This document shows positions 7,547-15,955 of a DNA stretch of 64,000 nucleotides, one piece after another. The stretch's first letter is position 1; each line of letters starts with the position of its first letter. The DNA lies in the NCBI GenBank assembly GCA_019456225.1, contig VRUI01000007.1:1-64000 (forward strand). Direction: 5' to 3'. The DNA is from Planctomycetota bacterium. Its GTDB lineage: Bacteria; Planctomycetota; Phycisphaerae; Sedimentisphaerales; Anaerohalosphaeraceae. A model generated the notes under the pieces. The model worked only from the letters and a program-made list of their open reading frames with translations. It was not told the DNA's origin and did no database searches. The position numbers and the translations under genes were made by a program.

Positions 7547-8791
7547 TTACCTGGTCATCTGGTATCCCACGGTCAGCAGCAGTAAGGCGATCACGGCGGA
7601 CATTATGATCATTATGACCCTGTACTTTGTAACGATGCGATCTATCTCATCGTTATACTCCTGCTGACCTTCGAGATCAATGTCGATGCCCTCTTGCTCG
7701 ATCTGCTCAAGGCCTTCCAGGGTAAATTTATTCTTTGCCACTACGGGAGCCTGGCCGCTCCTTATTGCGTTAAGGTCCAGGAGCAATTCCTCAATGCTCG
7801 AGTAGCGATCTTCCTTTCTCTTGGCCATGGCAACTTCTATGACCTCGGAGATCCCAGCCGACAATGAGGTATTGATGTGGTCCGGGGGGATTATCTGGTC
7901 GGTTAAATGCTTTCGCATAACCTCTGTTGGGGTCTTGGCCTGGAACGGAACCCGCCCGGTTAGCATGTGGTACAGCGTGGCCCCGACCGCATAAAGGTCT
8001 GCCCGTCCGTCAATATCTACCTCACCGCGAACCTGCTCTGGAGCGATATAATAAGGAGTACCAAACGCCTTGCCCTGTTCGTTCTTTGCCGCCTCGATAT
8101 CCGAAGTCTCCCTGGCCAATCCCATATCGGCAAGCTTAACGACGCCATCCGGTGTTATCATAATGTTTTTTGGCTTGACATCGCGGTGAACCATTCCCTG
8201 TTCATGGGCGTGCTGGAGTGCGTCGCAAAGCTGGATGATCAGGTCCAGTGCTTCGTCTTCTGTGAATATCTTCCCCTTTGCCAGGTCGTCGTAAAGTGTC
8301 TTGCCCTCGACGTATTCCATGACAAAATAGTAAAGCCCCCCAGACTCGCCTACGTCAATTGCCTGGACGATATTGTTGTGGTTGAGCTTTGCGGCGAGTT
8401 TTCCTTCCTTATAGAATCGCTCAATATAGTTAGACTTTTCGGAAAAGCGTTTCGGCAGAACCTTAATAGCGACGTCCCTGTCAAGGCTGAGCTGCCTGGC
8501 CTTATATACAACAGCCATCGCCCCCGAGCCGAGTTTGCCGCTTACCTTGTAGCCTGGGATCTGACCGGCGGCGGACTTGCTCTCTTTGATCATCTCGCGG
8601 ACTCTCCTGGCCTGGTTCTTTGTGATAAAACCATGCTTTACCATAAGAGCAGGCATATTCGTCGGGTTGGTTGCGGCAACCTTACGGAGGTGAGCTCCGC
8701 ACTTTTTAAATTCTTCTTCCGAACAGAGGTTCTGCTCTACTGCCATTCTTCCGAACAGCGTATCCTGACTAGTTGAGTCATTTGATGACAA
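7547..8791 (-). CDS. Ser/Thr protein kinase with C-terminal membrane anchor
   Basis: 414 residues from a TTG start at 8791, supported by GGAG 7 nt upstream. Residues 1-75 form a helical planctomycete-type N-terminal domain. The kinase domain (about 81-345) has the glycine loop GKLGSGAMAVV, VAIK (Lys about 110), HRDVKPKN (Asp about 204), ADMG in place of DFG, GTPYYIAPE and the late Arg helix. One membrane helix (IMIIMSAVIALLLLTVGY) lies at the C-terminus, so the kinase faces the cytoplasm. The usual extracellular sensor is absent, since the helix is the last segment. It is 19 bp downstream of the radical SAM gene and probably co-transcribed with it. Known: Hanks-type kinases phosphorylate Ser/Thr on regulators; the substrate here is unknown. 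Confidence 0.92.
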   Translation of the reverse strand: MSSNDSTSQDTLFGRMAVEQNLCSEEEFKKCGAHLRKVAATNPTNMPALMVKHGFITKNQARRVREMIKESKSAAGQIPGYKVSGKLGSGAMAVVYKARQLSLDRDVAIKVLPKRFSEKSNYIERFYKEGKLAAKLNHNNIVQAIDVGESGGLYYFVMEYVEGKTLYDDLAKGKIFTEDEALDLIIQLCDALQHAHEQGMVHRDVKPKNIMITPDGVVKLADMGLARETSDIEAAKNEQGKAFGTPYYIAPEQVRGEVDIDGRADLYAVGATLYHMLTGRVPFQAKTPTEVMRKHLTDQIIPPDHINTSLSAGISEVIEVAMAKRKEDRYSSIEELLLDLNAIRSGQAPVVAKNKFTLEGLEQIEQEGIDIDLEGQQEYNDEIDRIVTKYRVIMIIMSAVIALLLLTVGYQMTR

Positions 8792-8810
8792 TTTTAATCT
8801 CCGTGAGTTT

Positions 8811-9845
8811 CTACGAATAACATTCCGCAGGGCTAATTATCGAGTAATATTGGTCTTTGTCAAAGAAAAACTGCCTTACATCGCTGCAAAGATGACATTT
8901 ATCGGCATATTTTGGCTCAACCTGGAATCCAAGATCGACGGCTTCGTCGAGCAAAGCAGCCGGTGACCCCTTGACAAGACTGCCAACGACCGGCATATTG
9001 ACCGGGTCAAAACTCTTCCAGATATCCTTGAGCGATGTTTTGTTAACGTTTCCGATGGTAATGCCGCTGCATAGACCGCTAAAGACATTGCCGTACGGGT
9101 CGATATGAACCCCCCTGGATGACAGAAACGGCTTGGAGCAATTTTTCTCCGTCACTTCCTGAAGCGAGACGCCATCAACGACAGGTGCAAGCTTTTTAGC
9201 CGAGCGCCCGGTAAATCTTACCGGAAAATCAACCATTGCCTGTTTGTACATTTCACATCGTTGTTCTAAATTCAGGGATTTCATGTCAATTCCACAGCCG
9301 AGGTATTTAGCCCATCGGACAAGTACATTTTCCGGACCAATGACCTCTTTAGCAGTATCGGCAAGGAGTGTTACATTTTCTTCATCTATATACTCGGCAT
9401 GAAATGGGTCCCAGCTTATCTTTAGGCGCTTGATTCCGTAATCTCTCAGGATTTTCATTCTTTTGAGTATAGTATCGCGGTCTTTTGCCCAGTATGCATT
9501 GGTCTCGATTGCGTCGAGTCCGATAAGTTTACGCCGCTGCGCTTCGGCGAGGATCTCTACAAGATGATCGAAATACAAAAACGGTTCTCCGCCAGTAATG
9601 TGAATCTCTGCGGAGGGTCCTGCAAGGTCAATCAGGGACTGCCATGCATTAATTGCAGTTTCAATTGACATCAGGCCCTCTTTGTCTGGTGAACAGTTGT
9701 AATAGCAAAACTGGCAGGCTGCGGTACATTTATAGGTCAGCATAAGCCCTGCGTATCGCCAGATCGTAAGTTTCCGCTGGTCTTGCCTGAGGTTGATATT
9801 GAAACTGTTTTCTGATAGTTTTGTCATAGAAGATTCTTTACTCAA
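8811..9845 (-). CDS. Radical SAM protein with SPASM-like C-terminus
   Basis: Up to 344 residues; a TTG at 9845 or the ATG at 9827 could be the start, neither with a strong ribosome site. CTAACQFC (Cys about 40, 44, 47) is the CX3CX2C motif that binds the radical-SAM 4Fe-4S cluster, followed by HITGGEPFLY. The C-terminal third has more Cys (NCSKPF, GLCSGITIGN, KCHLC), the layout of a SPASM/twitch auxiliary cluster. Known: such enzymes modify peptides or proteins or activate partners. The kinase gene follows by 19 bp, so modification of a protein in the same signalling route is possible (inference). The substrate is unknown; a 49-residue protein gene 0.6 kb away is one candidate. Confidence 0.82.
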   Translation of the reverse strand: MSKESSMTKLSENSFNINLRQDQRKLTIWRYAGLMLTYKCTAACQFCYYNCSPDKEGLMSIETAINAWQSLIDLAGPSAEIHITGGEPFLYFDHLVEILAEAQRRKLIGLDAIETNAYWAKDRDTILKRMKILRDYGIKRLKISWDPFHAEYIDEENVTLLADTAKEVIGPENVLVRWAKYLGCGIDMKSLNLEQRCEMYKQAMVDFPVRFTGRSAKKLAPVVDGVSLQEVTEKNCSKPFLSSRGVHIDPYGNVFSGLCSGITIGNVNKTSLKDIWKSFDPVNMPVVGSLVKGSPAALLDEAVDLGFQVEPKYADKCHLCSDVRQFFFDKDQYYSIISPAECYS

Positions 9846-9958
9846 ATCGGCCAGTCGGCAGTTTGATAATGTCTAATGTCTAATGAAGAAAACCACCTTA
9901 CGATGGTAACTACTTATATTCGCGATCTGGAAGCCGTCGCTACGGAGTTTGGCAACAC

Positions 9959-9987
9959 GCCCCGGCGATTAGGGCTTTTTTTTTTTT
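9959..9987 (+). terminator. Terminator-like hairpin with T-run
   Basis: GCCC, a loop of about nine bases, GGGC, then eleven or more T. The stem is short. No plus-strand gene lies just upstream, so its role is uncertain. Confidence 0.4.
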
Positions 9988-10365
9988 GAAACCATACTTC
10001 CGATAATTATGTTTTTGGTAACTTTGGAATGAGGGTATTTAAAGCTGATAGTCTCAGGTGCGTCTCATTCACACATATTCAGGTGCAATTAAGAGTATTT
10101 TGTTACAAAAATTTTTCCCAAATTTCAAATTTTTCTTCAATTTTTTTTCCACCCTGCCAGTCTATCATCGTCGGTATTATTGGACTTAGTTTTCTATCAA
10201 TTCGCGAAACACCCACAAAGCACAATATAATGTGGCTTTGCGACTCAATTTCGGCATATTTAGTGGGTTTGTATTTATCGAGTACTATAATATCCGGCTA
10301 TCTAAGATTCAAGATAATTCCGAATCCCACCCGATAAGTTGTTTGTATGGCATGAGCAGAAAGAC

Positions 10366-10402
10366 CCGGACAAACATGGGAATAGCAGTCCGGTTTGTTT
10401 TT
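10366..10402 (+). promoter_or_regulatory. Terminator-like hairpin upstream of the 49-residue gene
   Basis: CCGGAC at 10366-10371 pairs with GTCCGG at 10388-10393, followed directly by TTTGTTTTT. An alternative pairing, ACAAAC (10370-10375) with GTTTGT (10393-10398), overlaps the first. Two mutually exclusive stems, one next to a T-run, about 60 bp before a start codon, is the layout of an attenuator. The pairing is seen; regulation is inferred. Confidence 0.4.
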
Positions 10403-10462
10403 GGGGGCGATCAGGCGCTATCAATCTGGCAAAAGTGACTATTTAACATAACGGAGTACGGC

Positions 10463-10612
10463 ATGAGCAAGAGAGAGATAATAGATTTTATTCTGGAAAT
10501 TAATAAAGGGGCTAAGCCCGAATTTCTGGCATTGTTTTCCATCAATGAGCTTGACAACTATCTTGAGCATCTTATGGAACTGGACCTCGAAGAGATCGCC
10601 GTTTGTGCCTGA
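10463..10612 (+). CDS. 49-residue acidic protein
   Basis: ATG at 10463 with GGAG at 10453-10456 (6-nt spacing); stop TGA at 10610-10612. The product begins MSKREIIDFILEINKGAKPE, continues with FLALFSINELDNYLEHLMEL and ends EEIAVCA. It is predicted to be two amphipathic helices, acidic at the end, with a Cys as the penultimate residue. No signal peptide. Good ribosome site, coding-like composition and start spacing make it a real gene despite its size. I recognise no family; possibilities are a small regulator or the substrate of the radical SAM enzyme nearby (speculative). Confidence 0.6.
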   Translation: MSKREIIDFILEINKGAKPEFLALFSINELDNYLEHLMELDLEEIAVCA

Positions 10613-10617
10613 TACAT

Positions 10618-10650
10618 TTATTATTGATAATTGATTATTGATTATTGTTG
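10618..10650. repeat. Word-like repeat (ttgattatt words)
   Basis: TTATTATTGATAATTGATTA with further gattattg copies. The antisense translation contains INNQLSIIN, a peptide often found in spurious gene calls built on this word. It lies between the 49-residue gene and the haem sensor gene. Confidence 0.6.
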
Positions 10651-10796
10651 TGGATTTGGGGAGCACTTCTTTTAGTGAGGGGTTTTGCTGGTTCAGTTTG
10701 GACTTCTTTTTGACGATTATTATGGTATAGCTACTGGGGCTTAATAGTTCAATTGAGTTTTACTGTTTTGGTGATCGTTTAAAACTGGGGGATTTC

Positions 10797-11525
10797 ATGC
10801 TACATTACAACGACAGGGCTGTGCGCGCGAGGATAATTATTGCTGGGATACTGTTACCTGTCATCGTCGTCGTTCCGATGATCATTGCTTTTTATCTTCA
10901 TGAGAAAAATACGGCGATACAATCACATCTGGATAAAGCAAAAGCGGTTTGTCTAACCGCCGAAAGTTTCGAGTGTGATCAAGGTTGCGAATTTAAACCG
11001 GTCGGGGCGAACAATAAAGATTTTGACCTGAGTTTTTCCGATCGCCGATCGTTCGATCAAAAGTATCTGTCCGGTGATGGTCCAAAAGATTTTTACCTGA
11101 TCGACGATTCAAAACAACTTCTTTGCTATACCGCCTTTATAAGAGCACGCAAATCCTGTCTTGACTGCCATGGGGATCCCTTCAAATCGAAAAAGCTGTG
11201 GGTTGGCGAGGACAAGTCGAAAGCAATACCGGCGCACCTGAGCGGTTTTAAGGAAGGTGATATCTGCGGAGCGTATGAAGTGATAAGCCCGCTTTGGAAA
11301 GACGGAACAGGCGCGTCGGGTGCAACTTTTATTGCAGGAATAATGCTTCTTGCCGGTATCAGTATTTACTCGATATCTTTCTTTGCCGTGGTGTCATACG
11401 TGCTCAATCAGGATGCGGATCAGCAGAAAGAGGCGATTTGTGCGGATTGGCAAATATACGATCCCGGCCCGACGAATAAAGAGCTGTCATCTGCCGGCAA
11501 GCGGCAAGCAGCGATAATCGATTAG
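10797..11525 (+). CDS. Membrane c-type haem sensor protein (DUF3365/Tll0287-like)
   Basis: 242 residues; GGGGGA lies 5 nt before the ATG. Membrane helices at about residues 12-34 and 175-203 enclose a periplasmic domain of about 140 residues. In that domain CLDCH (about 121-125) is a covalent haem attachment motif, preceded by the pattern of a Tll0287-like domain (FKPVGANN, DFYLIDDSKQLLCYTAFIRA). Known: this domain is usually the sensor half of chemoreceptors, histidine kinases or cyclases. Here only about 38 residues follow the second helix, with no HAMP or output domain. It may sense redox state or gas and pass the signal to a separate partner. Cys residues at about 52, 60 and 64 could form an extra disulphide. 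Confidence 0.8.
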   Translation: MLHYNDRAVRARIIIAGILLPVIVVVPMIIAFYLHEKNTAIQSHLDKAKAVCLTAESFECDQGCEFKPVGANNKDFDLSFSDRRSFDQKYLSGDGPKDFYLIDDSKQLLCYTAFIRARKSCLDCHGDPFKSKKLWVGEDKSKAIPAHLSGFKEGDICGAYEVISPLWKDGTGASGATFIAGIMLLAGISIYSISFFAVVSYVLNQDADQQKEAICADWQIYDPGPTNKELSSAGKRQAAIID

Positions 11526-11545
11526 CGTACGGAGTGATTTTGCGA

Positions 11546-12676
11546 TCAGTTTTCCGGGGTGTCTTGCGGCGCTGGTTTGTTTGCTTCTTCGAGGGCAGCT
11601 TTTTCTATATCTTCCTCTGTCGCCAGTTTTGGCAGCTTGATGCAATTATTTGATTTGAACTGCAGAAGCCTTGGCGTAAGATTTTCTGGAACATTAAATG
11701 CCAGATCTATCTTTGCGATTTGATCCTTGATAACTTTTCGATCGAATTCAATGACCTCAGTGAGTGGTACATCCTTTTTGACGGGCTGACCTTTTATGAG
11801 ATATGTTTCCGGATATAATACCCTAATGTTATCTCCTGTGAGCTCGGCCTGGTCCTTAGGTCCGCATAAAAGTCTTACCTGGGCGAGAGTGAAAGAGAGC
11901 CTATTATCCTTGTTCTTAGCACCTCCTTCTTTGACTTTCTTGTTACTGATGGTAAGCTCTATGACCGTACGGATATCTCCGCCGGGCAATTCCCTTTTGC
12001 GAACTCCAAGTTTATTGACGGACACGGCATCCTTTGCAGCTACTGTTATAACGCCATCCTTTGCCGCATAACGGTTCAGGTGTATCTGGTCGAGGAAGTC
12101 TGCGTGGACTACATCGAACCTATTGCCGGATGCCAAAGCACCCTTTGCGATAATATTATAAAAGCCCACGACAAAACCATCAGCAGGTATCAAAGGTGAT
12201 GAAGAGTTTGACTTACTGGCAGCATTTTCATAACGTTTTACGGATTGATAGTTTTGCAAACGGGTCGTCTCGTTAATGCGTGCGTATGGGATTGAACTGC
12301 GTAAAGGAGCAAGTCCCAGTGCAATGGAGAGATTGCCTGAAATGATGAATCCCGATAAAACCCCGCAAACGATAGCCGAAGCAATTTTAGCAGGTTTTCC
12401 AAAATCGATGTTTGCTCCTACAACAAAACCGACGAGAGTTTCTGATATGGCCCAGATAACAGCAAAAATGAAAATGAAACAGGCAGTCTGAGCCCATTGG
12501 ACGAGAAATCCGGACGATATTAGAAAGCTCGCCAAGAGTTCATAAAAGCTTAATGAGACAATAGAGCCGATGATCGCGGTCATGAGGGTCACAAATGATT
12601 TCATAGGAGAATACTTCAGGTAGAGACGTGATGTTATTCCAATAATAATTATAATTGTATAAATTGTAGATACCAT
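11546..12676 (-). CDS. CvpA-like membrane protein with a long soluble tail
   Basis: 376 residues. Four hydrophobic helices lie in the first 130 residues (TIYTIIIIIGITSRLYL; FVTLMTAIIGSIVSLSFY; TACFIFIFAVIWAISETLVG; IASAIVCGVLSGFIISGN), a CvpA-family layout, followed by about 240 soluble residues rich in beta strands and an acidic, Pro-rich end. CvpA proteins are usually about 160 residues, so the tail is an addition. It is the last gene of an operon with pilT and the pilB-like gene (43 bp between genes). Known: CvpA is linked to envelope stress and colicin V production in E. coli. The context suggests a role in the pilus or envelope here (inference). Confidence 0.6.
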   Translation of the reverse strand: MVSTIYTIIIIIGITSRLYLKYSPMKSFVTLMTAIIGSIVSLSFYELLASFLISSGFLVQWAQTACFIFIFAVIWAISETLVGFVVGANIDFGKPAKIASAIVCGVLSGFIISGNLSIALGLAPLRSSIPYARINETTRLQNYQSVKRYENAASKSNSSSPLIPADGFVVGFYNIIAKGALASGNRFDVVHADFLDQIHLNRYAAKDGVITVAAKDAVSVNKLGVRKRELPGGDIRTVIELTISNKKVKEGGAKNKDNRLSFTLAQVRLLCGPKDQAELTGDNIRVLYPETYLIKGQPVKKDVPLTEVIEFDRKVIKDQIAKIDLAFNVPENLTPRLLQFKSNNCIKLPKLATEEDIEKAALEEANKPAPQDTPEN

Positions 12677-12719
12677 ATAAGCTCCAGGTAAATTTTGGTA
12701 ATGTCAATCGAATAAAAAA

Positions 12720-14423
12720 TTACTGCTTTGGTTTCGGTTTGGCTTTGGCTTCGGCTTTTGCTTTGGCTTTGGCTTTGGCTTTTGGTCTGTTGCCTAAGGT
12801 AAGCTCCTTGATGACTTCGTTGATCGAAGTTTCGCCTACCAGTACCTTCATAAGCGCCCTGTCCTGAATACCTACGACTTTAGACTTTGCAAATGCCATC
12901 GCGATATCCTGCATTGTTTTTGCAGCCTTAAGCTTTATTCGAAGATCGTCGTCAACTATGATCGTTTCATATACTCCTGTTCTTCCAAAGTATCCTGTTC
13001 CCTGACACTGCTCGCAGAGTAATGGTTTTCCATGTTTGTCATATTCTATATCACCTGTCCGGTAGAAACTTTTGACTTTTTCCGGTGGGATATTAAATTT
13101 TTTCAGTAGCGTCGGTCTTGGCTTGTAAGGCTGCCTGCAATCGCCGCAGAGCTTTCTGGAAAGCCTCTGATTGATTATCCCTATCAGTGAGTCGACGACC
13201 ATATCTTTGTCGCCGGTGAGTTGGATCCATTTTGCAAGTGCCTTTATCGTGCTTGTCGCCTGGTAATTAACATGTACGACCCTGTTTAGATTAGCCGCTG
13301 CATTTGTGGCGATCTTTGCAGCTTCTGCATCATCACAGTCGGCAATACCAATAATACCTGGGCCCATCCGTATGATAGACTGAAGCTGCTCAGAGTAGGA
13401 ACCGGTGCTTGAGTCGTTTAGGGAATACCGATTCTGCGTAATATTGTCCAAGGTAGCGGTAATGTCCTTTTCATAAGTGTTTATGTCATTCATGAACGGG
13501 TCATGGTTTTTTATCATTGCATAAAAAGTCGTGCTTACACCTTCTTTTGCCGGTCCGGTTATTAGAAACAGGCCGGAGGTTCTATCGCGTACTGTTTTTA
13601 AAGCTTCTGCCTGGTCGTCATCCATACCGAGGTCGTCAATTTTCATTATCGCCTTATCTTCGAACCTTTTGAAGAGGGCCTGCTCACCTGCGGTAGAGCC
13701 TGCGGTTGTCAATTCCCATGCGACTTTTTCCCCGTCGATAACGACATACATTTTTCCAGTCTGCGGTTTTCTCTTCTCCTTGGTGTCAAGGTCGGCTATC
13801 TGCTTGACGAGATAGATAAACTGCTCCATGTCTTCGCGTTCTTTTGGAGGCTGCTTAACCGGTACGCCGTCTATTATGTAAGAGATCGCGTATTCCTGCT
13901 GGGCAGGAAGAAAAGCTATCTCGCTTACCCTTCTCCATGCGGCATCTTCGAATACTTCACAAACATCATGGTAAGCATAAGCTTCGTAAGTTTTTGGCTG
14001 GGGCAACGGCACTTCGTTTCCGTTTGCTGTAACAAACGAAATGCCCATAGTTAACTTGTCAGTTTTTTTGTTATTTTTCGTGAACAACCCCATAATGTGC
14101 TGCGGGGTCATAACTTTTTCGAACTCGGCGACAAGTAAGTTTCTGTGCATGACATATGCAAGCGAAATGGCACCGACGGAGATTATAAATATGAGCATAC
14201 CGATCAGAAAAAAAGGTGCCACGAGCCAGATCAGCAGAGATACTCCACCTGAAACGGCGATGGATGCGGTCCAGTGCTTTGACTTTGAACGCACCGCCTG
14301 AGTGTCGGTATGCGCCCAGTTGACAAGTGGAAACCATACAATTAAAAAAAATAAATAAACTGCTAGTTTGATCGGTGAAACATAGATACCGTAACTGAGG
14401 GCAGCCGATAATATAACTGGCAT
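12720..14423 (-). CDS. Membrane-anchored GspE/PilB-like protein with degenerate ATP site
   Basis: 567 residues. Membrane helices at about 16-36 and 53-92, then an N2-like domain and the C-terminal GspE fold. The Walker A position reads GPAKEGVSTT (290-299) where working enzymes have GPTGSGKTTT: the Lys is Val. The Walker B region reads GPGIIGIADCDDAEAA (354-369) in place of DPDVILVGEIRDFETA, and the Asp and His boxes are also altered. The zinc tetracysteine is intact (CGDC 426-429, CEQC 470-473) with the GYFGRTGVYE that follows. The last 20 residues are Lys/Ala repeats. Known family role: ATP-driven pilus assembly or secretion. Inferred: a non-hydrolysing subunit that pairs with PilT or PilB at the membrane. 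It lies 28 bp after pilT in the same operon. Confidence 0.85.
   Translation of the reverse strand: MPVILSAALSYGIYVSPIKLAVYLFFLIVWFPLVNWAHTDTQAVRSKSKHWTASIAVSGGVSLLIWLVAPFFLIGMLIFIISVGAISLAYVMHRNLLVAEFEKVMTPQHIMGLFTKNNKKTDKLTMGISFVTANGNEVPLPQPKTYEAYAYHDVCEVFEDAAWRRVSEIAFLPAQQEYAISYIIDGVPVKQPPKEREDMEQFIYLVKQIADLDTKEKRKPQTGKMYVVIDGEKVAWELTTAGSTAGEQALFKRFEDKAIMKIDDLGMDDDQAEALKTVRDRTSGLFLITGPAKEGVSTTFYAMIKNHDPFMNDINTYEKDITATLDNITQNRYSLNDSSTGSYSEQLQSIIRMGPGIIGIADCDDAEAAKIATNAAANLNRVVHVNYQATSTIKALAKWIQLTGDKDMVVDSLIGIINQRLSRKLCGDCRQPYKPRPTLLKKFNIPPEKVKSFYRTGDIEYDKHGKPLLCEQCQGTGYFGRTGVYETIIVDDDLRIKLKAAKTMQDIAMAFAKSKVVGIQDRALMKVLVGETSINEVIKELTLGNRPKAKAKAKAKAEAKAKPKPKQ
12725..12786. repeat. Hexamer repeat coding for a Lys/Ala tail
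   Basis: Repeated ggcttt units, with tcggct variants, at the 3' end of the pilB-like gene encode a KAKAKAEAKAKPKPKQ-type tail. Repeat slippage could change the tail length. Confidence 0.7.
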
Positions 14424-14451
14424 AGAATTCTCCGTGTTTTTTCGAATATAA

Positions 14452-15588
14452 TTACAACAGGCCGCCTGACGACGCCCGTACGCCTTTTAGCGCCATCTTC
14501 AATTCTTCTACGTTAGGTGCACAACGCATTCCTTCTTCGAGGCTGATCATTTCTCTTCTGATGAGGTCCTCAAGAGAGTCTGTAAAGTCCTGCATGCCTT
14601 CGCCTTTTCCGCCTCTTATGGCCGTTGGTATGTCTGCTTCGCGTTCTTCGGCGATGAGCTTTTTGACGATTGGGTTTGCCAGGAGAACTTCGACAGCAGG
14701 CACTCGCTTAGCATCGGGCTTTAGGCCCTTTAGGAGTTGCTGTGAGATTACAGCCTTGATGGTCAGCGAGAACGTCGCCCTTGCAAGATCCCGCTCTTCC
14801 TGCGGGAAGAGGTCGAGGATACGCTGGATAGTCTGTGCGGCACTGGCGGCGTGAAGTGTTCCGAATACGAGGTGGCCTGTTTCGGCAGCCCGCATCGCAG
14901 CGATAAGTGTTTCCTGGTCACGCATTTCACCAATGAGTACGATGTCGGGGTCCTGACGCATAAGCCCTCGAAGTGCGTCTTCGTAGTTGGCACAGTCGAT
15001 ACCGATCTCACGCTGTGAGACTATGCACTTGCGGTCCATGTGAAGATACTCGATAGGGTCCTCGATAGTTACGATATGGCTTGATCGATGCCTGTTGACG
15101 TAGTCGATCATCGATGCGATAGTCGTACTCTTTCCACATCCGGTCGGGCCGGTAACGAGGACAAGGCCATCGTGGGCAGTGTCTGCGATTTCCTGGACGA
15201 TGGGCGGAAGATTGAGCGTTTCGAATGCAGGGATGTTTCCGGTAATGTGACGTGCGACGAGACTGATCGAACCTCGCTGACGGAAAACGTTTACCCTGAA
15301 ACGGTCCATGCGGCTGAGCGAATGAGCAAAGTCAAAAGATCCGTGTTCGAGGAAATATTCTTTCTGCTTTCCGGTGAGTATCTCGAAGACGAGATCTTCC
15401 ATGTTCTGTTCGGTAATGACAGGAGCTTTGGTGTTTTTTAGGCCGCCGTTAACTCGTATCCTGGGGGCGAGGCCTACCTTTAAATGCAAGTCGCTGGCTC
15501 CGGCTTTTATCATGCCGATAAGAAGTTTGTCGATCTCCGCCTTCTTCGCCGAATACGTATGATCGTCTATTGGTTGTCCCTTGCTCAT
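14452..15588 (-). CDS. pilT: PilT-type retraction ATPase
   Basis: 378 residues, a usual PilT length. GPTGCGKSTT (Walker A, about 146-155), EDPIEYLH (Asp box), RQDPDIVLIGEMRD (Walker B) and the PilT signature AAETGHLVFGTLHA are all intact; ASDLHL near residue 31 is the expected N-terminal motif. PilT is a cytoplasmic hexamer that depolymerises type IV pili. It is the first gene of an operon with the degenerate pilB-like and cvpA-like genes. A Thr-to-Cys or Ser change in Walker A (GCGK) is tolerated in this family. The pilus core genes lie 36-47 kb away at 51.9-62.6 kb. Confidence 0.93.
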   Translation of the reverse strand: MSKGQPIDDHTYSAKKAEIDKLLIGMIKAGASDLHLKVGLAPRIRVNGGLKNTKAPVITEQNMEDLVFEILTGKQKEYFLEHGSFDFAHSLSRMDRFRVNVFRQRGSISLVARHITGNIPAFETLNLPPIVQEIADTAHDGLVLVTGPTGCGKSTTIASMIDYVNRHRSSHIVTIEDPIEYLHMDRKCIVSQREIGIDCANYEDALRGLMRQDPDIVLIGEMRDQETLIAAMRAAETGHLVFGTLHAASAAQTIQRILDLFPQEERDLARATFSLTIKAVISQQLLKGLKPDAKRVPAVEVLLANPIVKKLIAEEREADIPTAIRGGKGEGMQDFTDSLEDLIRREMISLEEGMRCAPNVEELKMALKGVRASSGGLL

Positions 15589-15828
15589 CGGATTTCTCCC
15601 TACGAGTATCTCAACGCGACCCGGCGGCCGAGTTGGAAATAACTAATGTTTATTTTTTACGTTTCTTGAAAGATTCGCCATTATTGGCGAAACGATATTT
15701 ATTAATAATAGTGGAGTTGTGTAAGAACTTTCGAATTACCGCGATCTACAAAAAGTAATACACACCCCAACAACCTGACAAAAGCTGAATTGCTTCAGTG
15801 TAACCAGCCTGAACTATTGATTATACCG

Positions 15829-15852
15829 AAAATTGACTCTAAAGTCAACTTC
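15829..15852 (-). terminator. Possible terminator downstream of mgtE
   Basis: On the minus strand GTTGACT-TTAG-AGTCAA is followed by TTTTC. The stem is 6 bp and AT-rich, about 105 bp after the mgtE stop. Weak. Confidence 0.35.
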
Positions 15853-15955
15853 AAATAGGGCTAAGCTGTCAGTATTTAGCAAATAGACCAGAAAAGCGGT
15901 ACTGAGCGTTATATCACTGCATTGGGTGAGGTAATCTGGGGGAGCAACTGCATTT

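Larger units (their letters stand above)
9846..10462. other. Intergenic region with word repeat and terminator-like hairpins
   Basis: No convincing gene. An 8-bp period word (gtctaatgtctaatg) lies at 9871-9888. At about 9959-9987 GCCC-CGGCGATTA-GGGC is followed by a long T run. A second hairpin with T-run (10366-10402) is listed separately. A 102-codon frame at 10029-10337 has poor composition and no ribosome site. Confidence 0.5.

Noticed and set aside
7967-8776. 269-codon plus-strand frame opposite the kinase
   Set aside because: Antisense shadow; composition mirrors kinase codons.
10029-10337. 102-codon plus-strand frame
   Set aside because: No ribosome site, skewed amino acids (many Ser, Ile, Phe), covers AT-rich leader DNA.
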